This document shows positions 35,081-44,286 of a stretch of DNA of 64,000 nt, one piece after another; position 1 is the stretch's first letter, and every line of letters starts with the position of its first letter. Source of the stretch: Lacunisphaera limnophila (lineage in GTDB: Bacteria > Verrucomicrobiota > Verrucomicrobiia > Opitutales > Opitutaceae); contig NZ_CP016094.1 of the NCBI RefSeq assembly GCF_001746835.1, forward strand, positions 1,922,001 through 1,986,000. Reading direction: 5' to 3'. A model generated the notes under the pieces. It was not told the DNA's origin. It searched no databases and saw only the letters and a program-made list of their open reading frames with translations. Position numbers and translations under genes: made by a program.

Positions 35081-35548
35081 CTAGTATTTGTCCATCACCT
35101 GCCACATGACCCAGCTCAGGCCGAGGCTGAAGATGATGAGGCCGGCGAGGCCGAAGACCACGGTGATGACGTTGATGCCGCTGAGAAACACGCCGCCGAG
35201 AATGGCGACATTGCCACCGACGATCAGCAGCCAGAATTCGCGTTTCCGGCGGGATTTCACCGCCTTGATCTCGATTTCGCCCAGGCCGTGCTGCTGGGCG
35301 GCCCGGCGGTTCGCCTGCAGGACGGCGTAGACATCGTTCGGGTCATCAGCCTTCGCCGGGCCTACGGCTGACAGGTCCGCCTTGGGGGCGGCTGGCCGGG
35401 CCGCGGGATTCGGCCGGGTGCCGGCGGCGATCGCCAGATCCTTGGTCGTGGGCAGCGGCGCCGCGCCCGGCGTGATCACGTTGTCGCGCTTGAACTCGCG
35501 CTCCTTGAAGCCGTAGTGCTTGCGGGGAGGATCGAGTTCGTCGGGCAC
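35081..35548 (-). CDS. Small membrane protein of unknown function
   Basis: I do not recognise this protein. From the GTG at 35548 it has 155 residues: a charged N-terminus (PDELDPPRKHYGFKEREFKR), an Ala/Pro-rich middle, a basic helical stretch (GLGEIEIKAVKSRRKREF), and two C-terminal membrane helices (LLIVGGNVAILGGVFLSGIN and VVFGLAGLIIFSLGLSWVMW). An in-frame TTG at 35620 would run through an intrinsic terminator and a palindrome and is unlikely. The topology suggests a cytoplasmic N-terminus on a membrane hairpin. Confidence 0.65.
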   Translation of the reverse strand: MPDELDPPRKHYGFKEREFKRDNVITPGAAPLPTTKDLAIAAGTRPNPAARPAAPKADLSAVGPAKADDPNDVYAVLQANRRAAQQHGLGEIEIKAVKSRRKREFWLLIVGGNVAILGGVFLSGINVITVVFGLAGLIIFSLGLSWVMWQVMDKY

Positions 35549-35561
35549 GGCATCAGAAATG

Positions 35562-35591
35562 AAAAAAGCGCGCCGGAGTCGACGCGCTTTT
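35562..35591 (-). terminator. Intrinsic terminator after the PL22-like gene
   Basis: AAAAGCGCG (35564-35572) pairs with CGCGCTTTT (35583-35591); read on the minus strand the hairpin is followed by a run of six T. It should end transcription of the 35622-37019 gene. It lies only 13 bases before the GTG of the next gene in the same direction. Confidence 0.85.
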
Positions 35592-35592
35592 G

Positions 35593-35619
35593 TGTCGGGG
35601 GCGGAGACCCCGCCCGACA
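35593..35619. repeat. REP-like palindrome
   Basis: Outer arms TGTCGGG and CCCGACA are perfect seven-base complements around a GC-rich centre containing GCGGAGACCCCGC. It sits directly beside the intrinsic terminator, immediately past the stop of the PL22-like gene. It resembles the palindrome at 32039-32060 in size and in its TGT...ACA ends. Confidence 0.5.
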
Positions 35620-35621
35620 AT

Positions 35622-37019
35622 TTACGGTCTCCCGCCGTCGGACTTGGAGGGATGGACCTTCTCGTCGTAGGTGCGCGCGAGCCAGGCCGGCGGGACGGGG
35701 ACGATGCAGATGTTCAGGGAACGGTTATCCTCGGAGAGCATGGCCGATTGGATCTGGATGCGGGTGCCGTCGGGGTGGAAGGTCGGGTGGATGTGGTCGG
35801 CTGCGGTTTCCTTGTGGCCGGTGGTGAGGAGCATCATTTCATTCGTGCGGCGGTCGATGAGGTAGAGGCTGCGGGCGAAGTCGTCGCCCACGGCCCAGCG
35901 GCCGTCGGGCGAGCCGTGGACGTGCCACAGGCCGCTGCCACTCTTGGTCTGGCCTGCGATATAGAAATGGTCCGTGCGGAGATTGATGATGCCCAGGCCG
36001 GTCGGGTGGACACGCGTGCCGCTCGGGCCCCAGGCGTCGTCGGTGCCGGGTGCGCGATGGCCCATGAGGGCGATGGCGACCTCGTCGGGCCCGATCACCG
36101 CCTCGTGTGTGACCCAATCATAGGGCGCCTCGGGGTAGAGTTTGCGCAGGCCGGTGCCGTCGGCCCGGACGGTCCAGGTGCGTTGCGGGGATTTGCCACC
36201 GGTTTCCCAGCAGAAGACGATCTCGCCGGCTTTCCAGGGGTTGGACTGAATGTGGCCGACCTGGAAGGGGACGGCGACGACGGGGGTGACCTCGCCGGTG
36301 GCGAGATTCATCTTGGCGACGCCGGACGGGCCGGCGCCCATGTTGCGTGGGCCGAAGGTGGCTTCGATCTTGGTGTCGGCCGGGAGGAGCTTCGTGGCGC
36401 CGTCCTTATGCAGACGGAAGTAGGCGAAGTCCTCGTTGGCATCGATGGCGAGTTCGCCGCCGCCGCCAATGTCCAGGGGGATGGTGCCGAAGACCTGTTC
36501 ATAGGCCGCGGCCGGCTGCATCGTACCGGCGGCGCTGTCGGCGAACACGCGGGCCAGGTCGATCGCCACCACCTGCAGCGGCACGCGCGGGCGCTCGACG
36601 CGCGGCTGGCCGGGTTGCGGGGGGCGGGGATAGGCGTCGGGGCTGGTGTGGTTTTCGGGGCGGGTGAAAAAGAGCCGCATCGATTTCTGCGCGACGCAGA
36701 GGGCGCCCTGGTAGCCGGTCTCGGTCACCTGCACGATGTCGCCGGTCGTCTCGTGCACGGCCATGGCCTGGCCGCGCACGCGGTTGGAACGGAAGACCAC
36801 CCATTGGCCGTCGGCGGTCCATTGCGGGTGGGTCGGGTAGATCTTGGAGTCGCCGGCCGGCGTGCTGGTGAGGAAGGTGAGCGGCGTGCCGGTGATGGGG
36901 TCGGTCACAATTTTTCGCTCGGACGGGAAGCGGCGGCCGAGCTGGGCCGCGGCCGGGAGGGCCAGGGTTTGCGCGAAGACCAGGGTGACGACGAGAGTGA
37001 GGAGGAAGCGGGGACGCAT
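35622..37019 (-). CDS. Oligogalacturonate lyase-like (PL22) exported beta-propeller protein
   Basis: 465 residues with a signal peptide (MRPRFLLTLVVTLVFAQTLA...). The mature protein begins GRRFPSERKIVTDPITGTPL and has propeller blades such as YPTHPQWTADGQWVVFRS and LWHVHGSPDGRWAVGDD. The blocks YDWVTHEAVIGPDEV and TAADHIHPTFHPDGTRIQIQ carry the His residues and the HPxFxPDG motif that recur in family PL22 oligogalacturonate lyases, which bind Mn at the propeller centre. A TolB-like non-enzymatic propeller is the main alternative. Export would be unusual for an enzyme acting on di-galacturonides. An intrinsic terminator follows directly. Confidence 0.72.
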   Translation of the reverse strand: MRPRFLLTLVVTLVFAQTLALPAAAQLGRRFPSERKIVTDPITGTPLTFLTSTPAGDSKIYPTHPQWTADGQWVVFRSNRVRGQAMAVHETTGDIVQVTETGYQGALCVAQKSMRLFFTRPENHTSPDAYPRPPQPGQPRVERPRVPLQVVAIDLARVFADSAAGTMQPAAAYEQVFGTIPLDIGGGGELAIDANEDFAYFRLHKDGATKLLPADTKIEATFGPRNMGAGPSGVAKMNLATGEVTPVVAVPFQVGHIQSNPWKAGEIVFCWETGGKSPQRTWTVRADGTGLRKLYPEAPYDWVTHEAVIGPDEVAIALMGHRAPGTDDAWGPSGTRVHPTGLGIINLRTDHFYIAGQTKSGSGLWHVHGSPDGRWAVGDDFARSLYLIDRRTNEMMLLTTGHKETAADHIHPTFHPDGTRIQIQSAMLSEDNRSLNICIVPVPPAWLARTYDEKVHPSKSDGGRP

Positions 37020-37191
37020 GGGGTTTCGGGGTGAAGGGCGGGGCGGCCGCCGGGAAGGCGGGAAGGCATGGGAAGGTGACCGGGACGCTTATCCCGGATC
37101 AGGGGTGACCGAACATGCACCGAAATACCGCCGGCGCGGACGGGAAGTTGGGTTTACAGTCAGATTTCAGGCCGGGCTGGCCGGACGGGGC

Positions 37192-38145
37192 TCAGGCCCG
37201 GGTGCCGCGCTGCTTCAGCCGGTCGAAGCCGACGGCGGCGAGGAGGATCAGGCCGGAGGCGATGTATTGGTAGAACGTGGGCACGTTGAGCAGGTTCATG
37301 GCGTTGCGCACGGTGCCCATGATCAGGACGCCGGCGATGACGTAGCTCATCTTGCCGATGCCGCCATTCAGCGACACGCCGCCGAGCACGCAGGCGGAGA
37401 TGACGTCGAGTTCCAGTCCTTGGGCGACCATGGGCTGGCCGCTGGTCATGCGGGAGGCGAGGACGATGCCGGCCACGGCCGAGAGGAGGCCCTGCAGGGT
37501 GAAGATCGTGATGCGAAGGCGGTCGATGCCGATGCCGGCGAGGCGGGCGGCCTCGGCGTTGCCGCCGAGGGCGAGGGTGTTGCGGCCGAAGGTGGTGCGC
37601 TCGATCAGGAAGCCGAACAGCGCGAAACACCCCAGGCAGATCCAGACCGGTGTGGGCAGGCCGGCGAAGGCGGAGTTGCCGAGGGTGAAGAATTCCTCGC
37701 GCACGACGCCGACGGCGCGGCCGTCGGAGACAAGGTAGCCGAGGCCGCGGACGATCTGCATGGTCGCGAGCGTGGCGATGAGGGCGTTGATGCCGGCCTT
37801 GGCGATGAGCACGCCGTTGACCAGGCCGACGAGGGCGCCGGTGCCGAGGCCGGCGGCGAGACCGAGGGCCACGCTGTCGGTGCGGTTGGTGATGACGGCG
37901 GTGACGACGCCCACGCAGGCGACAATGGAGCCGACGGAGAGGTCGAAGGCCCCCGCGGCGAGACAGAACAGCATCGTGCAGGCGATGATGCCGATGGTGG
38001 AGACGGAGAGGAGCAGGCCCTCCATGTTGGCGGCGGAGCGGAAGCCGGGCACCGCGACGGAGCAGGTGGCGAAGAGCGCGGCGAAGACGACGAGCATACC
38101 GGCGCGATCCCAGAAGATCTTAAAGGGGGAGACTTGGTGACTCAT
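37192..38145 (-). CDS. araH: L-arabinose ABC transporter permease
   Basis: 317 residues with about ten hydrophobic segments. It resembles E. coli AraH over its whole length, for example GMLVVFAALFATC, TMLFCLAAGAFDLSVGSI, INALIATLATMQIVRGLGYL, TTFGRNTLALGGNAEAARLA and LASRMTSGQPMVAQGLELDV. It forms the membrane channel of a high-affinity pentose importer. It lies 48 bases downstream of araG in the same direction. Arabinose specificity is inferred from similarity to AraH rather than RbsC; the binding protein that decides specificity is not in the window. Confidence 0.88.
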   Translation of the reverse strand: MSHQVSPFKIFWDRAGMLVVFAALFATCSVAVPGFRSAANMEGLLLSVSTIGIIACTMLFCLAAGAFDLSVGSIVACVGVVTAVITNRTDSVALGLAAGLGTGALVGLVNGVLIAKAGINALIATLATMQIVRGLGYLVSDGRAVGVVREEFFTLGNSAFAGLPTPVWICLGCFALFGFLIERTTFGRNTLALGGNAEAARLAGIGIDRLRITIFTLQGLLSAVAGIVLASRMTSGQPMVAQGLELDVISACVLGGVSLNGGIGKMSYVIAGVLIMGTVRNAMNLLNVPTFYQYIASGLILLAAVGFDRLKQRGTRA

Positions 38146-38193
38146 GAAAGGGGAGGGGGTTGGCCACGAATAGGCAGGAAGGACATACCTCGG

Positions 38194-39687
38194 TCAGGAA
38201 GCGGCGGGGAGGGCGGCCTTGAGGACGGATTCCTCGGTGGCGGCAGCGCGGGGGAACTCGCCGGCCAGCGCGCCGCCGCGCATCACGAGGATGCGGTCGG
38301 CCAGGCCGAGGACCTCGGGGAGCTCGCTCGAGACGAAGAGCACGCCGACCCCGCGCGCCGCGAGTTGCTGCACGAGGGCATAGATCTCGCTCTTGGCCCC
38401 CACGTCGATGCCGCGCGTGGGTTCGTCGAGGAGGATGACCTTCACGTCCTCCGAGAGCCAGCGGGCGAGGATGACCTTCTGCTGGTTGCCGCCGGAAAGG
38501 TGGACGATGGCGGTTTCCGCCGAGGCGGTCTTCACGCCCAGGGTGGCGATGTGCGTGGCGGCGTTGGTCCGCTCCCAGGCCTGGTTCAGAATGAAGCCGC
38601 CGAACGCATGGTGGCGGCGGGCGCTGAGGTTGATGTTCTCGTGGACCGGGCGCACGGGCAGGATGCCGTCCCGCTTGCGGTCTTCGGGGCAGTAGACGAG
38701 GCCGGCGGCAATGGCGTCCGCGGGGCGGGCCAGCGCTACCGTTTCGCCGGCGAGCCGGAGCACGCCGCCGGTGCGGGTGGTGGCGCCGTAAACCAGGCGA
38801 AGCAACTCGCTGCGGCCGGCCCCGACTAGCCCGAAGAGGCCGACAATCTCCCCTTGTGTCACGCTGAGGCTCACGGGGGCGCTCAGGCCGGGGCCGGTGA
38901 AGTCCTGGATCTCCAGCGCCGGCGCGCCCAGCGGACGCGGCGCGTAGTTGAAGACGTTGCCCAGGTCGCGGCCGACCATGAGGCGGATGATGTCATCCAC
39001 GGCGAGCCCGGCCAGGGTGTCGCAGGTGCGAATGTGGCGGCCGTCGCGCAGCACGGTGACGGCATCGCAGAGGGCGAAGACCTCATCCATGCGGTGCGTG
39101 ACGTAAAGGACCACGTGGCCGCGGGCCTTGAGGTCGCGGATGACGGCGAAGAGGCGATCGACCTCGCGGGAGGAAAGGCTGCTCGTGGGTTCGTCAAAGG
39201 CGATGACGCGGGCGCCGTGCGTGAGGGCCTTGGCGATCTCCACCAGCTGGCGCTGCGCGATGGGCAGGTGGCCGACCGGGGTGTCGGGGTCGATCTCCTC
39301 GCCCACCCAGGCGAGGGCGCGGCGGGCGTCGGCCCGGAGCTGCCGGCGGTCGATGAGGCCGCTGCGGGCGGGGAGGTGGCCGAGGAATAGGTTCTCGGCG
39401 ACGCTCATCCCGGCCACGAGGTGCAGTTCCTGGTAGATGACGGCGACGCCGGCCGCGAGGGCGGCGGCGGTGTCCGGGAAGCGCTGGCGCACCCCGTCAA
39501 TCACCAGCGCGCCGGTGGTGGGGGTGTAGGCGCCGCTGAGGATCTTGAGCAGGGTGGATTTGCCCGCGCCGTTTTCACCCATGAGGGCGTGGATGCGGCC
39601 GCCTTCCGCGGTGAAGGAAACGCCGTCCAGCGCGCGGACGCCGGGGAAGTCTTTGGCGACGGAATCGAAGGAAAGGCAGGTGGCCAT
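38194..39687 (-). CDS. araG: L-arabinose ABC transporter ATP-binding protein
   Basis: 497 residues with two ABC domains in tandem, as in AraG/RbsA. Domain 1 has Walker A GENGAGKSTLLKILSG, signature LPIAQRQLVEIAKAL and Walker B VIAFDEPTSSLSSREVD. Domain 2 has FGLVGAGRSELLRL, VHLSGGNQQKVILARWL and VILLDEPTRGIDVGAKSEIY. Similarity to E. coli AraG runs end to end, including YQELHLVAGMSVAENLFLGH. The start is the ATG at 39687; the longer open frame to 40593 is antisense to the divergent permease gene. No araF (binding protein) neighbours it. Confidence 0.9.
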   Translation of the reverse strand: MATCLSFDSVAKDFPGVRALDGVSFTAEGGRIHALMGENGAGKSTLLKILSGAYTPTTGALVIDGVRQRFPDTAAALAAGVAVIYQELHLVAGMSVAENLFLGHLPARSGLIDRRQLRADARRALAWVGEEIDPDTPVGHLPIAQRQLVEIAKALTHGARVIAFDEPTSSLSSREVDRLFAVIRDLKARGHVVLYVTHRMDEVFALCDAVTVLRDGRHIRTCDTLAGLAVDDIIRLMVGRDLGNVFNYAPRPLGAPALEIQDFTGPGLSAPVSLSVTQGEIVGLFGLVGAGRSELLRLVYGATTRTGGVLRLAGETVALARPADAIAAGLVYCPEDRKRDGILPVRPVHENINLSARRHHAFGGFILNQAWERTNAATHIATLGVKTASAETAIVHLSGGNQQKVILARWLSEDVKVILLDEPTRGIDVGAKSEIYALVQQLAARGVGVLFVSSELPEVLGLADRILVMRGGALAGEFPRAAATEESVLKAALPAAS

Positions 39688-39849
39688 GCGGCGAACAGCG
39701 GGGTGGGGCGGAGACGGGGGCAGGCGAGCATCCGCGGGGAAGTCGCGGGTGTGAATCCTAATTGCGCGGCCGGGCGGAAAAGCGACTGGTGGGGGCGGGG
39801 ATGGATTTCCTGTAACCTCGCGGGGCGGGCCGGGTTCTTGAGGGGACTC

Positions 39850-42258
39850 ATGATCTCGCACCTGCGCCTCGCCCTGCGCTCGCTCGCCCGCTCGCGGGGG
39901 TTCGCCCTCATCGCCGTGTTCACGCTCGCGGTGGGCATCGGCAGCACCACCGCCATCTTCAGCACGCTCCAGGCGCTGGTGATCGCGCCCTTTTCCTACC
40001 CCGCCTCCGACCGGCTCGTCCATGTCTGGTCGGGCGACGGCTGGCCGCTGTCGCCGGCAGACTCGCACGACCTGCGGACGGAATCGGCGAGTTTCACCGC
40101 CTTCGGCATCTACCAGCCCCAAAACTTCAACATCGGCCAGGAGAGCAGCGCGCAGTCGGTCTCCGGCGCCGTCGCCACGGCCGACGTGCTGAAGGCCTTC
40201 GGTGTGGCCCCGCTGCTCGGGCGCGGGCTCGAGCCGGCCGACGAGGTCCCCGGGGCGCCCTATGTCGTGATCCTCAGCCACGCCCTCTGGCGGCAGCTCC
40301 ACGGCGACGACCGCACGGTGATCGGCCGCAAGGTGCGCGTGAACGGCGGCGAGGCCGAGATCATCGGCGTGATGCCCGCCGGCTTCGAGTTTGCCAGCCC
40401 GTGGATGCGCACCGAGGACTGCCAGCTGTGGGCGCCGCGGCGGATGGACGAGGACGAGAAGAAACAGCGCGACAGCCATTACCTGCTCGGCGTTGCCCGG
40501 CTCAAGGAGGGCGTCACGGTCGAGGCGGCGGACGCAGAGATCAAGACGATCGGCCGGCGCCTGACCCAGCTTTACCCGAATTCCAACACCCATAAGGAAT
40601 TCCTCGTGCGGACGCTACACGACGAGATGACCCGCGAGGTGGCGAAGCAGGTGTGGCTGCTTTTCGGGGCGGTCGTGCTGGTGCTGCTGGTCGCCTGCGG
40701 CAATGTGGCCTCGATGCTGCTCGCGCGCAGCGCCCGCCGGCAGGGTGAGTTCGGCGTGCGCGTGGCCCTGGGCGCCTCCCGCGGCGACCTGCTGAAGCTG
40801 GCGCTGACGGAGAGCGCCGTGCTTGCGCTGGCCGGCGCCGCGCTCGGCGTGGCCCTGGCCGCGGGCGGGGTCGAGGTGCTGCGGGCCATCGCGCCCGTGA
40901 GCGAGGCGCGGCGGGCGGCGATGGCCCTGAACGGCCCCGCGCTCGGTTTCGGCCTGCTGGCCACGGCCCTGACCGCGCTGCTGGCCGGCCTGCCGCCGGC
41001 GCTGGCGGCCATGCGCACCTCCGTCGCCGGCGTGCTGCGCGCCGACGCGCGAGGCGCGGTCGGCTCGGCCTCGCGGCACCGCATGCTGCGCGGGTTGGTC
41101 ATCGCCCAGGTGGCGGTGGCGTTCGTGCTGGCGAACGGCGCCGTGCTGTTCTCCCAGGCCTACCTGAAGATTGTGGCGGAAAACCGGCTGCTGGCCACCG
41201 ACGCCGTGGTCACGGCGCGCGTGACGCTGAATGGCGATCGCTATGCGGAGGACGCCGAGCGCGTGCGGTTCTGGCAGGCCCTCGTGGAGCGGGTGCGCGC
41301 GTTGCCGGGGGTGACGCATGCCGCCGTCACCTCGAAGCTGCCGCTCCAGGGGGGCAGCAACACCAACGCCCTCGTCAACGACCAGACCTACGACCCGACG
41401 ATCCAGCGGATGCAGGTCGAGCGCTCGTCGGTCACCGAGGACTACTTCGCCGCCATGGGGCTGCGCCTGTTGCGGGGCCGCCTCCTCCAGGCGGAGGACC
41501 GCACGGGTGAGATCCGCGGCGTGGTCGTCAACCAGGCCTGCGTGGATCAGGCCTGGCCGGGCAAGGACCCATTGGGTGAGATCATGCGCGCCAACCAGCC
41601 CGAGAATCCGTGGTTTGTGGTGCGGGTGGTGGGCGTGGTGGAAAACGTGAAGCAGTGGAGCGCCACCCAGCGGGAGGTGCGGCCCGAGATGTACACGGCC
41701 CCGGAGGGCCATTGGGGCCGCTCCGTCCACCTCGTGCTCCGCTCGCCGCTGCCGGCCGGGCAGCTGGCCCCCCTGCTGCGCCGCGAACTGGCCGCGCTCG
41801 ACGGCGAACTGGCGCTGCGGGACGTGCGCACGATGCGCCAGGTGGTCGAGCGCGCCACCCAGGGGGAGCGCGCGGTGGCGGTTCTGGTGAACTTTTTCAT
41901 GGCGACGGCGCTGGGCCTCGTTGCGGTCGGGCTCTACGGCACGCTCTCCTACTCGGTGCAGCAGCGCACCCGGGAGATCGGCGTCCGCGTGGCCGTCGGC
42001 GCGCTGAAGGGCGACATCGTGAGGCTGGTTTTCACGCAGGGCGGCCGCTGGGTCGTCGTCGGCCTGGCGCTCGGACTCGCCGGCAGCGTGGCGCTTTCAT
42101 CCGCCTTGCAATCGCTCGTCTACGGGATGGACGGGCTGACGGTCCTGCCGCTGGCGCTTGCGATGCTCGCCGTCGGCGTGGCCGCGCTCCTGGCCTGCTG
42201 GTTGCCCGCGCGCCGCGCGGCCATGCTCGACCCGCTCGAGGCGTTGCGGGCGGACTGA
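39850..42258 (+). CDS. ADOP-type ABC transporter permease (MacB/FtsX superfamily)
   Basis: 802 residues. The short helix-rich start (MISHLRLALRSLARSRGFAL) and GIGSTTAIFSTLQALVIAPF identify the ADOP family of large permeases, which carry duplicated MacB_PCD and FtsX units. Two FtsX parts are visible (from LLFGAVVLVLLVACGNVASM and from ALGLVAVGLYGTLSYSVQQR), each ending with the RR/R-x-A-x-x-x-DPxxALR-type tail (MLDPLEALRAD at the C-terminus). The periplasmic domains lie between. GAGGGGACTC precedes the ATG at 39850. No ATPase gene adjoins, which is normal for these orphan permeases. Substrate unknown. Confidence 0.88.
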   Translation: MISHLRLALRSLARSRGFALIAVFTLAVGIGSTTAIFSTLQALVIAPFSYPASDRLVHVWSGDGWPLSPADSHDLRTESASFTAFGIYQPQNFNIGQESSAQSVSGAVATADVLKAFGVAPLLGRGLEPADEVPGAPYVVILSHALWRQLHGDDRTVIGRKVRVNGGEAEIIGVMPAGFEFASPWMRTEDCQLWAPRRMDEDEKKQRDSHYLLGVARLKEGVTVEAADAEIKTIGRRLTQLYPNSNTHKEFLVRTLHDEMTREVAKQVWLLFGAVVLVLLVACGNVASMLLARSARRQGEFGVRVALGASRGDLLKLALTESAVLALAGAALGVALAAGGVEVLRAIAPVSEARRAAMALNGPALGFGLLATALTALLAGLPPALAAMRTSVAGVLRADARGAVGSASRHRMLRGLVIAQVAVAFVLANGAVLFSQAYLKIVAENRLLATDAVVTARVTLNGDRYAEDAERVRFWQALVERVRALPGVTHAAVTSKLPLQGGSNTNALVNDQTYDPTIQRMQVERSSVTEDYFAAMGLRLLRGRLLQAEDRTGEIRGVVVNQACVDQAWPGKDPLGEIMRANQPENPWFVVRVVGVVENVKQWSATQREVRPEMYTAPEGHWGRSVHLVLRSPLPAGQLAPLLRRELAALDGELALRDVRTMRQVVERATQGERAVAVLVNFFMATALGLVAVGLYGTLSYSVQQRTREIGVRVAVGALKGDIVRLVFTQGGRWVVVGLALGLAGSVALSSALQSLVYGMDGLTVLPLALAMLAVGVAALLACWLPARRAAMLDPLEALRAD

Positions 42259-42395
42259 GGCAAGGCAGGGACCGGAAACTTCAGACCGGAAACCGGAAAA
42301 TTATTTGTGGCCGCATCCTCCGGGGCGGTGGTGATTCATTCCTCAGGTTTGAGGTTTCATCTTTCAGGTCTTGGTTTTTGCAGTAGCCTCCAAGC

Positions 42396-42812
42396 ATGGC
42401 CGTACACCAGACCACGCTGACGATCCGCACGAAGGGGGCGGGGACTTACGAGTTCACGGACGAAGTGGCGCGGGCCCTGCGGGCGAGCGGGTTGGCGCAA
42501 GGGGTGGCGACCGTCTTTTGCCCGCACACCAGCTGCAGCCTCGTGCTGATGGAGAATGCCGATCCCTCGGCCCGGCGCGACCTGGAGGCGTGGCTCGACC
42601 GGCTCGTGCCGCCGACGGACCCGCATTTCACGCACACCCTCGAGGGGCCGGACGACATGCCCAGTCACATCAAGATGGCGCTGACCCGCACCAGCGAGAC
42701 GATCCCCTTTGCCGACGGCGAGTTGCTGCTCGGCACGTGGCAGGGGATCTTCCTGTGGGAGCACCGGCGCGCCGCGCACACGCGGAACATCGTGCTCAGT
42801 TTCCTGGGTTGA
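42396..42812 (+). CDS. YjbQ/UPF0047 family protein
   Basis: 138 residues, full length for the family. Conserved blocks are VFCPHTSCSLVLMENADPS, HTLEGPDDMPSHIKMALTRT and LLLGTWQGIFLWEHR, which place the His and Glu residues of the putative active site. Some members can replace thiamine-phosphate synthase when overproduced, but the physiological role is uncertain. It follows a 137-base spacer with imperfect ACCGGAAA repeats. Cytoplasmic. Confidence 0.92.
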   Translation: MAVHQTTLTIRTKGAGTYEFTDEVARALRASGLAQGVATVFCPHTSCSLVLMENADPSARRDLEAWLDRLVPPTDPHFTHTLEGPDDMPSHIKMALTRTSETIPFADGELLLGTWQGIFLWEHRRAAHTRNIVLSFLG

Positions 42813-42875
42813 GGGGACAAGGGCGGGCTTGTCCGGGTCCGGGCCGGGCGCGAAACCAGACCCGTTGGAGGCGGC

Positions 42876-44096
42876 TCAGGGCGCCGCGACCGGCAGGATT
42901 TCCGCCAATGTCAGCTCGAGGGTGATCACCCTTAACGGCCAGCGTGGTTCCTCCACCCGTTGGAGTTGTCCATACACAGTCACGGTTGCGCCCTTGGCCG
43001 GGACGGCGTTCGACGTTTTATCGGCGCGGGCTCCGGGGGTGAGCTGCGCCACGACGCGGTACCGGGACAGTTCGCCCTTGTCGTCCGTGAACTCGATCTC
43101 GGCCGTCTTCGCGTCGTAGGATTTGACCGTGCCGGTGTAGCGGTAGCGCTGGTCCAGCCAGTTGTCGTGGAGCTTCTGGCGGTTGAGGTTCTTCACGACG
43201 CCGTTTTTCGGGGCGTAGCGGCCGGTCGCATCGAAACTGGAGGTGAGCCGTCCCGGATTGTCGGGCACCCACACGGCGCGCAGGAGGGCCGCGGGATCGA
43301 GCAGGGGTAAGCCGGAGGCGAGGGCCAGGTTGATCTTGGCTTCGCCGCGGTCCTCCACGGTGACCGCCGCCACCAGCGTGGGGAAATTCGGGGCCGAGAG
43401 CCTGATCTTCTTGGGTCCCACCGGGACCTCCGCGAGGGTAAGGGGCGTTTGTCCGATGGCCTTGCCGTCGAGTTGGACCGCCGCGCCGGCGGGGATGGTC
43501 TCGATGATCAGTTTGCCGTGGGGCAGGCGGGCGGTCGCGGTGGCTTCCACGTTCTCGGTGATGGTGATGGGGAAGATGAGCGTGGGCCAGGCGGGGTATT
43601 CGAGGGTGAGTTTGCTTTCACCGACCGGCAACTCGAGCAGGAGCAGGGGTGTCTGGCCGAGCACGGCCGGGCCGAGTTTGACGGTGGCCCCGCTGGGTTC
43701 GGATTCCAGGTGCAGCGCCCCGCTCTTGAAATTCATGACCACCTCGGTGGTGCGGCCGGCGACCACGTCCACCGCCCCAGCCAGCTGAGGCCAGCCCTCG
43801 GAGCGGACAACGACGGCGTAATGGCCCGGGGGCAGGCCGGTGAGCTCGCGGTTGACGGGACCGCTGATCCCGGCGGTGGCGGCATCGCCGGTGGCGGTGA
43901 GGTGGGTGGCCTCGACGGACGCGTCGGGGCGGTTGGATTGCACGAGGAGCCGGCCGGTGGCCTGGGCCTGGGCGGCGACGGCGGCGGCGCGTTCCGCCTC
44001 GGGCGATTTGCCGCAACCGCCGGCCAGCAAGGTGAGGGCGGCCAGGGCGAGCGGAACCAGTCGCCGCCGGCACTCATGTCCCCGTGACGTCGGCAC
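42876..44096 (-). CDS. PEGA-domain lipoprotein
   Basis: A lipoprotein signal ends in LTLLAGGC. From the GTG at 44096 the lipidated Cys is residue 28; ATG starts at 44156 or 44171 give an implausibly long n-region but cannot be excluded. Three PEGA-like repeats follow (ELTGLPPGHYAVVVRSEGWP; LHLESEPSGATVKLGPAVLG; LIIETIPAGAAVQLDGKAIG), each a small beta domain common in surface and S-layer-associated proteins. The C-terminal 130 residues (RYRYTGTVKSYDAKTAEIEF) form another beta-rich region that I do not recognise. Probably anchored in a periplasm-facing membrane leaflet; function unknown. Confidence 0.8.
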   Translation of the reverse strand: MPTSRGHECRRRLVPLALAALTLLAGGCGKSPEAERAAAVAAQAQATGRLLVQSNRPDASVEATHLTATGDAATAGISGPVNRELTGLPPGHYAVVVRSEGWPQLAGAVDVVAGRTTEVVMNFKSGALHLESEPSGATVKLGPAVLGQTPLLLLELPVGESKLTLEYPAWPTLIFPITITENVEATATARLPHGKLIIETIPAGAAVQLDGKAIGQTPLTLAEVPVGPKKIRLSAPNFPTLVAAVTVEDRGEAKINLALASGLPLLDPAALLRAVWVPDNPGRLTSSFDATGRYAPKNGVVKNLNRQKLHDNWLDQRYRYTGTVKSYDAKTAEIEFTDDKGELSRYRVVAQLTPGARADKTSNAVPAKGATVTVYGQLQRVEEPRWPLRVITLELTLAEILPVAAP

Positions 44097-44286
44097 AGGG
44101 CGAACCGAGGCGTGGGTCGCCCGTGGAGGCGTCGGGTTGCATGCAGTGGAATCCATGGAGAGTCGGCCCATCGCATTGACGCCGTTGTGCTGCTCCGGGG
44201 CAATGGGTTTCTGGTGAAAAACCTATCAAGCCCGGGTGGGGGCGGCGGTGTCCCGGGTGCGCTCCCGCATTGTCTTCTGCGCCGGG

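Noticed and set aside
39688-40593. N-terminal extension of the araG frame
   Set aside because: It lies antisense to the ADOP permease gene, and the araG protein begins naturally at MATCLSFDSVAKDF.
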